Below, in pieces: positions 15,238 to 23,094 of a stretch of DNA of 38,697 bases. How positions within the stretch are numbered: position 1 is the first letter of the stretch; the number at the start of each line of letters is the position of its first letter. A program made the translations under genes and the position numbers. Under the pieces are notes generated by a model. That model did not search any database. It was not told the origin of the DNA and was given only the letters and a program-made list of their open reading frames with translations. The DNA comes from X23 sp050251575. Lineage in GTDB: Bacteria > Bacillota > Clostridia > SK-Y3. The stretch spans positions 1-38,697 of the forward strand of contig JBFWMP010000009.1 in assembly GCA_050251575.1 (NCBI GenBank), in the 5' to 3' direction.

Positions 15238-16596
15238 ATGAATTACATAAGAAGACTATTTGCTATATGGGTAGGAAAAGCTGCCATTATATTAAGCAAG
15301 CTACTTGGCAAGAAAGGTTCCTCCGGTCCTGGAAATATTGCACTAAAAATCTATCCCAATCTGCTTAGAGAACTAACGCTAAGTGTAAAAAAAGAATTAA
15401 TTGCAGTATGTGGTACGAACGGTAAAACAACAACTAATAATATGCTCTATAGTCTGCTCTCTTCAAAGGGCTATACTATAGTATGCAATAAAATAGGCGC
15501 CAATATGCTGGATGGAATTGTAACTGCTTTTGTCGATGCTGCCTCTCTACGTGGGACGCTCAAAGCTGACTACGGATGTATTGAAGTAGATGAAGCATCG
15601 GCTACAAAAGTTTTTGACCATATGACTCCAAATAAAATTATTATAACTAATCTTTTTAGAGATCAGCTTGATCGATTTGGTGAAATTGATATCACCATGA
15701 AATTGTTGCATCTAGCTCTTGAAAAAGCTCCGGATGCCGCACTTATTTTAAATGGTGACGATCCCCTTACTGCACGATTCGGTTATGATAGTAAAAGACC
15801 GTGTTATTTTTATGGAATAGATCAAGACCTCAACATTAATGAGAATGAAACTAAAGAAGGACGTTTTTGTACGCTTTGTGGACAAGAACTACAATATAAT
15901 TACTATCATTACAGCCAACTAGGTGATTTTTTCTGTACAAATTGTGGATTCAAACGGCCTGTTCTTAACTTTAAAGCTTTCGACGTCCATCTTGAAGAAG
16001 GTCTTCAGTTTGAAGTTGCTCATAACTGCTCTACAGCCTCTTTTACACTGAATTATAAAGGATTTTATAATATATATAATATTTTGGCGTCAATGTGTGC
16101 TGCAGTTCTGCTTGGTATGGATATGCAGGAAATTAACGATGTGCTCCTCCAGTACAAGCCTCAGATCGGGCGAATGGAAACTTTTGATTTTGACAAGCCG
16201 GTCATTTTAAATCTGTCTAAAAATCCCGCCGGTTTTAATCAGGCTATCTCCACAGTCCTGCAAGACCCTCGCAAAAAAGACATCATGGTTATTATAAATG
16301 ACAATGCTCAGGATGGGAAAGATATCTCATGGATTTGGGATGTTGACTTTGAAAGATTGGCTGTCCCTTCTATTCAAAGCTATATGGCCTCAGGTATCAG
16401 GAAGGAAGATGTATCAGTACGTTTTAAGTACGCCGGTCTTTCGGAGAATACCGTTACTATCGAAGATGATATTAAGTCGGCAATTCTTGATATTATAAAC
16501 CGTAATGGAGAAGTATGTTATATTCTTGTAAATTATACTGCTCTTTTTAACACGCAAAATATATTGAAGGCATTAGAAAAAAACAGGGGAATGTGA
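15238..16596 (+). CDS. murT: Lipid II isoglutaminyl synthase, MurT subunit
   Basis: A 452-residue Mur-ligase homologue. MurT activates the alpha-carboxylate of D-glutamate in lipid II with ATP, and GatD supplies ammonia from glutamine, giving D-isoglutamine. The central-domain P-loop CGTNGKTTTNNML lies near residue 60. IEVDEASATKVFDHM fits the Mur family. A zinc-ribbon insertion specific to MurT holds CTLCGQ and CTNCGF near residues 218-242. The C-terminal MurT (DUF1727) domain begins near residue 315 (KPVILNLSKNPAGFNQAI). ATG 15238 is preferred to GTG 15229 because AAGGTGA then has proper spacing. It is followed after 53 bases by gatD. The product is cytoplasmic, membrane-associated. Confidence 0.95.
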   Translation: MNYIRRLFAIWVGKAAIILSKLLGKKGSSGPGNIALKIYPNLLRELTLSVKKELIAVCGTNGKTTTNNMLYSLLSSKGYTIVCNKIGANMLDGIVTAFVDAASLRGTLKADYGCIEVDEASATKVFDHMTPNKIIITNLFRDQLDRFGEIDITMKLLHLALEKAPDAALILNGDDPLTARFGYDSKRPCYFYGIDQDLNINENETKEGRFCTLCGQELQYNYYHYSQLGDFFCTNCGFKRPVLNFKAFDVHLEEGLQFEVAHNCSTASFTLNYKGFYNIYNILASMCAAVLLGMDMQEINDVLLQYKPQIGRMETFDFDKPVILNLSKNPAGFNQAISTVLQDPRKKDIMVIINDNAQDGKDISWIWDVDFERLAVPSIQSYMASGIRKEDVSVRFKYAGLSENTVTIEDDIKSAILDIINRNGEVCYILVNYTALFNTQNILKALEKNRGM

Positions 16597-16605
16597 CATG
16601 TTTTT

Positions 16606-16630
16606 CTGTGAACTGTAAACTGTGAGCTAA
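16606..16630. repeat. GTGAACTGT repeat in the murT-gatD spacer
   Basis: CTGTGAACTGTAAACTGTGAGC is a short direct-repeat array (CTGTGAAC / CTGTAAAC / CTGTGAGC). Related sequences occur at 23011-23085 and 27647-27668. It occupies most of the murT-gatD spacer. Confidence 0.55.
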
Positions 16631-16649
16631 TAAGCGGAGATGATAATAT

Positions 16650-17387
16650 ATGAATAACTTTAAACTAACAATCGGTCACCTTTATCCTGATCTTCTGAAT
16701 TTATATGGAGATAAAGGAAATATCACTTCTTTAAAAAAGAGATGTATGTGGCGTAATATAGAAGTAGAAGTGAAAGAATATCAATTAAAAGATGATATTG
16801 ATTTTGGCAAATTGGATATCGTATTCTTAGGCGGTGGCTCAGATAGAGAACAGCTGCTGGTATGTAACCGACTTAAAGAAATAAAAAAAGATATCAACGA
16901 TTATGTAGATGATGATGGTGTTGTAGTTGCCGTATGTGGTGGATATCAACTGCTAGGACATTATTATAAATTAAGAAATGAATCTATTGAAGGACTCTCT
17001 GTGCTGGATATATATACAGAGATGGAAAATACCAGACTCATAGGTAATATTATCATTGAAAGCAGTCTATTGGGACAGCCGGTAAATATTGTCGGCTTTG
17101 AAAATCATGGCGGCCGTACCTTTATTAATCAGCATCAGCCATTAGGAAGAGTAAAATATGGTCATGGCAATAATGGGGCAGACGGTTATGAAGGTGTAAT
17201 TCATAAGAATGTAGTAGGTACTTACTTACACGGGCCCGTCCTTCCTAAAAACCCTGGACTAACTGACTATATCCTTTTCAATGCTCTAAAAAGATCTTAT
17301 CCAAACACCTTTGAGCATCTGCCTCCTTTAGATGATTCTATCGAATTAAAGGCTAGAGACTATATCCTACAGAGGTTTAATCGTTAA
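16650..17387 (+). CDS. gatD: Lipid II isoglutaminyl synthase, glutamine amidotransferase subunit GatD
   Basis: A 245-residue class I glutamine amidotransferase of the CobB/CobQ type. It hydrolyses glutamine and passes ammonia to MurT to amidate D-glutamate in lipid II. The nucleophile cysteine lies in VVAVCGGYQLLGHYY near residue 95. The catalytic histidine lies in GTYLHGPVLPKNPGLTDYIL near residue 191. The N-terminus (LTIGHLYPDLLNLYGDKGN) is characteristic of GatD. Start ATG 16650 has a GCGGAGATGA ribosome binding site. Pairing with murT in one transcript is the standard arrangement. The transcript ends at a palindromic terminator (17386-17417). Confidence 0.95.
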   Translation: MNNFKLTIGHLYPDLLNLYGDKGNITSLKKRCMWRNIEVEVKEYQLKDDIDFGKLDIVFLGGGSDREQLLVCNRLKEIKKDINDYVDDDGVVVAVCGGYQLLGHYYKLRNESIEGLSVLDIYTEMENTRLIGNIIIESSLLGQPVNIVGFENHGGRTFINQHQPLGRVKYGHGNNGADGYEGVIHKNVVGTYLHGPVLPKNPGLTDYILFNALKRSYPNTFEHLPPLDDSIELKARDYILQRFNR

Positions 17388-17417
17388 AAAAACAGGCTGC
17401 ATGCAGCCTGTTTTTTT
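17386..17417. terminator. Bidirectional terminator between gatD and pckG
   Basis: A perfect 32-base palindrome: A7 then CAGGCTGC, its complement GCAGCCTG, then T7. It ends both convergent transcripts, starting at the gatD stop codon and finishing 7 bases before the pckG stop. Confidence 0.92.
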
Positions 17418-17424
17418 AACTTAC

Positions 17425-19215
17425 TTATTTTAATCTTTCTTCTAAAGCATTCAATTGTGCAATCAACTCTTTAGGTAGCTTCTCACCAAATTTAGTATAA
17501 TGCTCTTTAATAGAAGCAACTTCCTTCATCCATTGTTCTTTATCTACTTTAAGGAGTTCCGCCATGTCAGCATCACTCACGTCAAGACCGTTTGTATCAA
17601 TAGCATCCGCTGTAGGCATATAACCAATAGGTGTCTTTACTGCTTTACCTTCTCCAGCTACCCTTTCCACAATCCACTTGAGTACACGGCTGTTTTCACC
17701 AAATCCAGGCCATAGCCATTTGCCATTGTCATCTTTGCGGAACCAGTTTACATAGAATATTTTTGGCAGTTTATCTGCATCGGTTTTTGTTCCAATTTCC
17801 AGCCAATGCTGTAAATAATCGCATACATGATAACCGATGAAAGGTAACATTGCAAACGGATCACGGCGTACCTGACCGATTTTATCAGAGATTGCCGCAG
17901 CAGTAATTTCTGATCCCATGATTGAACCCATAAACACACCATGTTTCCAGTCAAAGCTCTCATGAACCAACGGTATCGTACTTGGACGACGTCCTCCGAT
18001 TAAAATTGCAGAAATTGGTACTCCTGCAGGATCTTCCCACTCAGGAGCAATTACCGGACATTGACTTGCAGGCGCTGTGAAGCGAGCGTTCGGATGCGCA
18101 GCTGCACTTTCTGAACCAGGCTTCCAATCATTATCTTTCCAGTCAATAAGGTGATCAGGTGCATCATAGCCGATACCTTCCCACCAAATATCACCATCAT
18201 CAGTTAATGCTACATTGGTAAATATTGTATTCTTTTCAATGCTATGCATTGCATTAGGATTTGAGTCCATGGATGTTCCCGGTGCAACACCGAAGAATCC
18301 TGCTTCAGGATTAATTGCATATAAACGTCCATCCTTACCAAACTTCATCCAAGCAATGTCATCTCCAATGGTTTCAACCTTCCAACCTGGAATAGTTGGA
18401 ACCAACATAGCCAGGTTAGTTTTTCCACAGGCACTTGGAAAAGCTCCTGCAACGTATGTTTTATTTCCCTTAGGATCTGTGAGGCGAAGGATAAGCATAT
18501 GCTCTGCTAACCAACCTTCATCATGTGCTATTGCAGATGCAATACGAAGTGCAAAACATTTCTTGCCCAAAAGTGCATTTCCGCCATATCCGGAACCATA
18601 GGACCAAATCGTTCTTTCTTCCGGGAAATGACTGATATATTTCTTTTCAATCGGCGCACAAGGCCAAGCCACATCTTCTTGTCCTTCTTCTAATGGAGCA
18701 CCTACTGAATGAAGACATGGTACAAATTCTCCATTTTCTCCAAGAGTATCAAGAACTTGTTTTCCCATACGTGTCATAATACGCATATTCACAACAACAT
18801 AAGGACTGTCAGTTATTTCAACACCAATTTTAGAAATAGGTGAACCAATTGGTCCCATAGAAAACGGAATAACATATAATGTTCTGCCCTTCATGCAGCC
18901 TTTATATAATGCCTTCATTGTTTCTTTCAGCTCATTAGGATCAATCCAGTTATTAGTCGGACCTGCATCTTCTTGTTTCTCAGAAGCAATATATGTCCTA
19001 TCTTCAACCCTTGCTACATCAGAGGGATGACTATTAAAAGCGTAGCATCCCGGACGTTTTTCAGGATTTAAAGCTGTAGCACTTCCACTCTTCACCATTT
19101 CCTCTAATAAACGATCATTTTCTTCTTGTGAACCATCACACCAATAGATCTGATCCGGCTGACACATATCAGCTACTTCTTTTACCCATGCTTGCAATTT
19201 TTTGTTTGAACTCAT
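17425..19215 (-). CDS. pckG: Phosphoenolpyruvate carboxykinase, GTP-dependent
   Basis: A 596-residue GTP-type PEPCK, which interconverts oxaloacetate plus GTP and phosphoenolpyruvate plus CO2 plus GDP. Signature elements are SMGPIGSPISKIGVEITDS (substrate site), the kinase-1a P-loop region AGAFPSACGKTNLAML with the mobile-loop cysteine near residue 260, the kinase-2/metal segment ETIGDDIAWMKFGKDG, and GGRRPSTIPLVHESFDWKHGVFMGS. Length fits the GTP family rather than the about 530-residue ATP family. Start ATG 19215 follows GGGAGA. In anaerobic fermenters the enzyme may run in either direction. An inverted repeat about 50 bases upstream of the start is a possible operator. Confidence 0.97.
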   Translation of the reverse strand: MSSNKKLQAWVKEVADMCQPDQIYWCDGSQEENDRLLEEMVKSGSATALNPEKRPGCYAFNSHPSDVARVEDRTYIASEKQEDAGPTNNWIDPNELKETMKALYKGCMKGRTLYVIPFSMGPIGSPISKIGVEITDSPYVVVNMRIMTRMGKQVLDTLGENGEFVPCLHSVGAPLEEGQEDVAWPCAPIEKKYISHFPEERTIWSYGSGYGGNALLGKKCFALRIASAIAHDEGWLAEHMLILRLTDPKGNKTYVAGAFPSACGKTNLAMLVPTIPGWKVETIGDDIAWMKFGKDGRLYAINPEAGFFGVAPGTSMDSNPNAMHSIEKNTIFTNVALTDDGDIWWEGIGYDAPDHLIDWKDNDWKPGSESAAAHPNARFTAPASQCPVIAPEWEDPAGVPISAILIGGRRPSTIPLVHESFDWKHGVFMGSIMGSEITAAAISDKIGQVRRDPFAMLPFIGYHVCDYLQHWLEIGTKTDADKLPKIFYVNWFRKDDNGKWLWPGFGENSRVLKWIVERVAGEGKAVKTPIGYMPTADAIDTNGLDVSDADMAELLKVDKEQWMKEVASIKEHYTKFGEKLPKELIAQLNALEERLK

Positions 19216-19264
19216 TACAATTCTCCCTTCAAGAAATTATTGTGTTGTTGCAAAAATGCATATC

Positions 19265-19282
19265 AACATGGTTGTACATGTT
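19265..19282. promoter_or_regulatory. Possible operator upstream of pckG
   Basis: AACATG-GTTGTA-CATGTT is a 6-6-6 inverted repeat 50-67 bases upstream of the pckG start codon. No known regulator consensus is matched by eye. Tentative. Confidence 0.3.
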
Positions 19283-19412
19283 TGTCGTCATTTTAACAAT
19301 CAGTTAGAATATGATAAAATCAAATCCTAACCCTAATTCTATATATATTCTACATTATACTTTAAAATCCTTCTTTTCAAATGTTATTTTTATTAAAAAT
19401 AAATAAATTTTT

Positions 19413-20270
19413 TCAAAAAATTGAATTTGCAATCTCTGCAAATTGCATAATTGTTAATGTTTCTCCTCTTTGCGCTTCCCCAATGCCGTAGTTTAACAGC
19501 ACTTCTCTTATTTGCTCTTTAGACATATTGAATAAGCCTGAGTTTGACAATGCATTTACTAACGTTTTTCTTCTTTGTCCAAAAGCAGCTTTTACGACAT
19601 TAAAAAATTGTTTTTCACTCTTTATTTCTACTACCGGTTCATTACGCAAGTCAAGCCGAATGACTACAGAATCCACCTTAGGCTGTGGCATAAAACAATG
19701 CGGAGGGACAGTCATAATAATCTTAGGCTCAGTATAATATTGTACCGCCACACTCAAGGCACCGTACTCTTTTCCTCCTGGCTCTGCGACCATCCTTTCT
19801 GCTACTTCCTTTTGAATCATTACAGTAATGCTGTCAATATTGAGCCTTTTCTCTAAAAAATTCATAATAATAGGAGTAGTAATATAATAAGGAAGATTCG
19901 CAATTATTTTTATATCCATATCTAATAATTCATTTTTTATTATTGCTTCAATGTCTACTTTTAATACGTCCTTATTAATGACTTGCACATTATCATATTC
20001 GACAAGTGTTTCTTCAAGAATAGGTATAAGATGTGAATCTAATTCTATAGCGACTACCTTTCCGGCCTGCTCTGCCAGCACTTGCGTTAATACACCTATT
20101 CCAGGACCTACTTCAATTACACCGGTTTTCTTGTCAATTCCTGCCGCTTCTGCAATTTTATCCAGCACATTTATATCTATCAGGAAATTCTGACCAAGAT
20201 TTTTATTAAAGCGGAAATGATATTTTTTGATTATCTCTTTTAGAACTTTAGGTGATGAAAGCCTGTCCAT
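19413..20270 (-). CDS. rsmA: 16S rRNA dimethyladenosine methyltransferase
   Basis: A 285-residue KsgA/RsmA enzyme that dimethylates two adjacent adenosines in helix 45 of 16S rRNA, late in small-subunit assembly. Motifs are KNLGQNFLIDINVLDKIAEA at the N-terminus, the SAM site VIEVGPGIGVLTQVLAE near residue 50, VAIELDSHLIPIL, and catalytic NLPYYITTPIIM near residue 125. The C-terminal small domain carries FGQRRKTLVNALS. Start ATG 20270 has a strong AAGGAGG. It is the last gene of the tatD-yabE-(rnmV)-ksgA neighbourhood. Its immediate upstream region is cut by the assembly gap at 20306. Confidence 0.96.
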   Translation of the reverse strand: MDRLSSPKVLKEIIKKYHFRFNKNLGQNFLIDINVLDKIAEAAGIDKKTGVIEVGPGIGVLTQVLAEQAGKVVAIELDSHLIPILEETLVEYDNVQVINKDVLKVDIEAIIKNELLDMDIKIIANLPYYITTPIIMNFLEKRLNIDSITVMIQKEVAERMVAEPGGKEYGALSVAVQYYTEPKIIMTVPPHCFMPQPKVDSVVIRLDLRNEPVVEIKSEKQFFNVVKAAFGQRRKTLVNALSNSGLFNMSKEQIREVLLNYGIGEAQRGETLTIMQFAEIANSIF

Positions 20271-20287
20271 ATAAACCTCCTTATAAT

Positions 20288-20305
20288 AGCTTGGAGCTCG
20301 GAGCT
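20288..20305. repeat. AGCTTGGAGCT-family repeat at the edge of the first gap
   Basis: AGCTTGGAGCTCGGAGCT runs directly into the N stretch. The repeat family also occurs near 10539, 11446, 15188 and 27575, and repetition here probably explains why assembly broke. Confidence 0.6.
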
Positions 20306-20405
20306 NNNNNNNNNNNNNNNNNNNNNNNNNNNNNNNNNNNNNNNNNNNNNNNNNNNNNNNNNNNNNNNNNNNNNNNNNNNNNNNNNNNNNNNNNNNNNNN
20401 NNNNN
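20306..20405. other. Assembly gap 1 (100 N)
   Basis: Exactly 100 N, the usual placeholder for unknown length. It lies between yabE and rsmA, where rnmV (RNase M5) stands in Bacillus and many Clostridia. The right edge cuts a terminator hairpin: CGGAAACCCGACTTTTTT remains on the plus strand, so the other arm is missing. Confidence 0.95.
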
Positions 20406-20421
20406 CGGAAACCCGACTTTT

Positions 20422-21471
20422 TTATTTTTCTAATATATAAACTTTTACTTTCTTTACTCCAAATTTCCTTACAAAAGCTTCATCAGCATAGAACAAATCT
20501 ACGATATCTCCCTTGACTCCACCTCCGATGTCTCCTGCTACAGCGTGACCATAAACCCAAGACCCGTCTGCTGCCTCAATATATAATCTTGAATACAGCG
20601 GAATCGTTTTAGGATCAACAGCGACTACCCCATATTGAGCTTTCATTCCTGTATATGTAATTCCATAATGCTTGTCGCCTGGATTTTTTCCACAGCTTTC
20701 ATAAGAAAGATCATAGGCTGTTGCACGCATATTAAGAACCTTTTTATATCTAAAAGTATCTCCGCGAGAAGTCTTGTAAACATCTATAGTTCCATACTCA
20801 TTGATTTGATCTACGGGCTGGGAGACGACAGTGTCGCTTATTAAACTTCTAGATACCTCTTTACCATCCTGCAAAACAATGGCATACTGTTTTTCTCGGA
20901 TTCCTTCCGAACCTTCTTGGATAATACGACTTTTGCCTTTATCCATTCTTTCGTTCGCACGGCTAATCGTATTAAACGGAACCTTTTCTTTAATGGTTTC
21001 AATCTTTTCCGCTACTCTTTGCACATTTATCTTCATACCCGCTACTATTTGATCCATTAAATCGAAATTAACCTTATCTTTTTCTTCCACTTTAACCTGA
21101 ACTTGTTCCAGTACATCTTTTACTGAAGGCTGTACTGTTTTGATACTTATTTCGCTTCCATCCACCAGTATTGTAACTGGTATTGCTCTCTTAATCACTA
21201 TTTGTTGATCTCTTTGTAACTTGGCTTCTAATGAAGGCTCTATTTCATCACCTTCATATAATTCTATATCCTGCTCTTCTAAAAATTCTCTTACTGATAG
21301 CTTTAATGATTTTACATAAGTGATACTCTCACCATCCGTTATACAAACTTCCTTGGTATACGAATGAATAAAATTAAATCCCGAAGCTATCAATGATGCT
21401 ACAATAAATAGTGTAAGAAAAAGAATGCGAACTGACAGGCCGTATTTCTTCACCTTGCCATTCCAATGCAT
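20422..21471 (-). CDS. yabE: YabE-like cell-wall protein: DUF348, G5 and 3D domains
   Basis: A 349-residue exported protein related to B. subtilis YabE and to resuscitation-promoting-factor-like lytic enzymes. A membrane anchor or signal segment covers residues 12-33 (LSVRILFLTLFIVASLIASG). Two DUF348 repeats follow (ITYVKSLKLSVREFLEEQDI and ISIKTVQPSVKDVLEQVQV). A G5-like domain spans about residues 155-235 (VAEKIETIKEKVPFNTI). The C-terminal 3D domain carries the three aspartates in VVAVDPKTIPLYSRL, AGDIGGGVKGDIVDLFY and nearby. 3D domains are the catalytic folds of MltA-type lytic transglycosylases, so wall remodelling is inferred. ATG 21471 follows AGGAGG. It has its own sigma-A promoter at 21507-21535. 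Confidence 0.92.
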   Translation of the reverse strand: MHWNGKVKKYGLSVRILFLTLFIVASLIASGFNFIHSYTKEVCITDGESITYVKSLKLSVREFLEEQDIELYEGDEIEPSLEAKLQRDQQIVIKRAIPVTILVDGSEISIKTVQPSVKDVLEQVQVKVEEKDKVNFDLMDQIVAGMKINVQRVAEKIETIKEKVPFNTISRANERMDKGKSRIIQEGSEGIREKQYAIVLQDGKEVSRSLISDTVVSQPVDQINEYGTIDVYKTSRGDTFRYKKVLNMRATAYDLSYESCGKNPGDKHYGITYTGMKAQYGVVAVDPKTIPLYSRLYIEAADGSWVYGHAVAGDIGGGVKGDIVDLFYADEAFVRKFGVKKVKVYILEK

Positions 21472-21506
21472 CTTTCTACCTCCTAAGTAAAGTTTTAGAC
21501 TCAGTT

Positions 21507-21535
21507 ATTTTATTCCATTTGTCCAATCCTGTCAA
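21507..21535 (-). promoter_or_regulatory. Sigma-A promoter of yabE
   Basis: On the minus strand TTGACA (21535-21530) and TAAAAT (21512-21507) with a 17-base spacer, leaving a leader of about 30 bases before the yabE start at 21471. Confidence 0.8.
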
Positions 21536-21654
21536 ACGGCAAAATTGCCATTTTTCTTATAAAAACTATATATATTATTAACCAATATCACTAATTTAAA
21601 CCAATTTTCATAAACTTTTGAACGAAAGCCTGTCCAAAGTCCTGCAAATCAAAA

Positions 21655-21683
21655 CAGCACTATCTATTGAATAGATAATGCTG
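21655..21683 (-). terminator. Terminator of the Met/Gly/Pro repeat protein gene
   Basis: An 11-bp stem on the minus strand, CAGCATTATCT with AGATAGTGCTG (one G-U), 7-base loop, followed by TTTTGATTT. It lies 35 bases after the stop at 21718. Confidence 0.75.
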
Positions 21684-21717
21684 AAATCTTTAAAAATCAA
21701 TTCTTAGTCTATCGATG

Positions 21718-22191
21718 TTAAGGTCTTGGCATTTCCGGATAACCTGCACCAGGATTCATTGGCATCCCATACATATTGCCCATTCCCGCTCCCGGCATAG
21801 GGTTGTTTCCATACATCCCACCATACATTGGATTATACATATCACCAGTCCCCGCTCCCGGCATAGGGTTATATCCGTACATTCCGCCATACATCGGATT
21901 ATACATATCACCCATTCCTGCTCCCGGCATAGGATTATATCCGTACATTCCACCATACATCGGGTCTCCGAAACCCATATTACCCACTGGCATTTGCGGG
22001 CACATACCGGGCGTTGGCAGCTGCATCATTGGACAATGGGGCATTGGCTGCGGCATTGGACACCGGGGCATTGGCTGCGGCATTGGCTGTGCAACTGGTG
22101 GCACTACCGGCGGTCTATATTCTTCCATTGGCGTCTCAGGTCTTTCAGGTATCTCAGGTCTTTCGGGTACATATCTTCTTTTATCTTCCAT
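21718..22191 (-). CDS. Met/Gly/Pro/Tyr-rich tandem-repeat protein, coat-like
   Basis: A 157-residue low-complexity protein. An acidic/proline N-terminus (RYVPERPEIPERPETP) leads into PMPQPMPRCPMPQPMPHCP, then three 22-residue repeats of the form (D/N)PMYGGMYGYNPMPGAGMGDMY (about residues 72-137), then a proline tail. It holds four cysteines, many tyrosines and over twenty methionines, and no signal peptide. Composition resembles spore coat or exosporium structural proteins; that role is inferred and no family is recognised. Start ATG 22191 follows AGGAGG about 9 bases upstream. It ends with a good terminator. It sits between yabE and the tatD-linked radical SAM gene, where Bacillus has no such gene. 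Reading frames on the opposite strand here are shadows of the repeat. Confidence 0.78.
   Translation of the reverse strand: MEDKRRYVPERPEIPERPETPMEEYRPPVVPPVAQPMPQPMPRCPMPQPMPHCPMMQLPTPGMCPQMPVGNMGFGDPMYGGMYGYNPMPGAGMGDMYNPMYGGMYGYNPMPGAGTGDMYNPMYGGMYGNNPMPGAGMGNMYGMPMNPGAGYPEMPRP
21779..21976. repeat. Three tandem 66-bp coding repeats
   Basis: Units at 21779-21844, 21845-21910 and 21911-21976 share most bases (for example GCTCCCGGCATAGG) and encode the three 22-residue repeats of the Met/Gly-rich protein. Copy number is likely to vary by slippage or recombination. Confidence 0.85.
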
Positions 22192-22290
22192 CAGACAAAT
22201 TCCTCCTAAAATATATTGGTTCTTCTCATTACCAGTATATGAGAGGATATGGCTTTGGTGATAATAAATTGCCAGTTGGGAATGAAGCCA

Positions 22291-22335
22291 TTGAAAAAGT
22301 CCGGATTTATATCATTCTGAGCTATTTTTTATATT
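22291..22335. repeat. CATTCTGA-family element, internally deleted copy
   Basis: TTGAAAAAGTCCGGATTTATATCATTCTGA is joined directly to GCTATTTTTTATATTA. Both parts match the two ends of the longer element at 7222-7357, with the middle about 80 bases absent. Confidence 0.7.
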
Positions 22336-22390
22336 ACCCAAATTTTCAGTATTTACTAGAAGCTTGGAATAAAACAAACACAAGTATTAA

Positions 22391-22990
22391 TCAACCATTG
22401 TAATGTCTTACTCTGAAATTTACACCAACATCCTTAGCAATCTCCCGACATTGCTCTATATCTTCCTTAGACATCACATCTACAACTGTTAAAATTACTC
22501 TAGGAACGTAGCTTTTACACTTTCTTGCAAAATCAAGCATGCCATGATAAGCCTCTTCACCATAATCTGATTGGCAAGCCTCTGCATATTCAGCTGCATT
22601 TTTTGCATTAAGGCTAATGGAAATACAATCAACCAGTCCTTCAAGCAATGGGGTAATATCCTTCTTATATGTTAAATTCGCATGCCCATTTGTATTGATT
22701 CTAATTAGTAAGTTACTTTTCTTTTTAACATATTTACATACTTCAACAATCTCCAGTGTGCGCATCATAGGCTCACCGTATCCACAGAATACAATCTCTT
22801 TATACTTACTCAAATTATGCCCTTCAATATCACCGATAATTTCTTCAACGGTTGGTTCCCTCTCCAGCCATAAATTATCCCCTGTTCCGACACCCTGTGC
22901 GGTATTTCGGATACAGAAGCTGCATCGATTGGTGCAACGATTTGTAATGTTTACATATAACGAACTTCCAAGTTCATAAGTTATTACCAT
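22391..22990 (-). CDS. Radical SAM protein, TatD-associated (TIGR04038-like)
   Basis: A 199-residue compact radical SAM protein. The cluster motif CTNRCSFCIR (CxxxCxxC) lies near residue 20. FCGYGEPMMR near residue 70 is the glycine-rich SAM-binding segment, and INTNGHANL and ISISLNAKN follow the usual core. Length and position beside tatD match the radical SAM subfamily described as TatD-linked, whose reaction is unknown. Start ATG 22990 is chosen because GAGGAT lies 7 bases upstream; ATGs at 23005 and 22999 are in frame but lack a binding site. It lies downstream of tatD, separated by a 104-base repeat-rich spacer. Confidence 0.88.
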   Translation of the reverse strand: MVITYELGSSLYVNITNRCTNRCSFCIRNTAQGVGTGDNLWLEREPTVEEIIGDIEGHNLSKYKEIVFCGYGEPMMRTLEIVEVCKYVKKKSNLLIRINTNGHANLTYKKDITPLLEGLVDCISISLNAKNAAEYAEACQSDYGEEAYHGMLDFARKCKSYVPRVILTVVDVMSKEDIEQCREIAKDVGVNFRVRHYNG

Positions 22991-23010
22991 ATAAATCATC
23001 CTCATAAAAA

Positions 23011-23085
23011 TTCATGGTTTACAGGTTACAGTTCACAGGGTATTTAACGCTTTTTTCTGTAAACTATGAACCGTGAACTGTGAAC
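23011..23085. repeat. GTGAACTGT-family inverted repeat between tatD and the radical SAM gene
   Basis: TTCATGGTTTACAGGTTACAGTTCACAG-type sequence on the left faces CTGTAAACTATGAACCGTGAACTGTGAAC-type sequence on the right (split here into overlapping 8-mers GTTTACAG, GTTCACAG, CTGTAAAC, CTGTGAAC). They can fold on each other with mismatches. Related copies are at 16606-16630 and 27647-27668. Confidence 0.6.
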
Positions 23086-23094
23086 AAAATATCC

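Noticed and set aside
21779..21976. CRISPR-like array
   Set aside because: The 66-bp units are contiguous with no unique spacers and are explained by protein repeats.
21715..22261. Plus-strand frames of 161-164 residues rich in His/Arg/Trp or Ile/Pro/Gly
   Set aside because: They are mirror frames of the tandem repeat in the minus-strand gene and lack ribosome binding sites.
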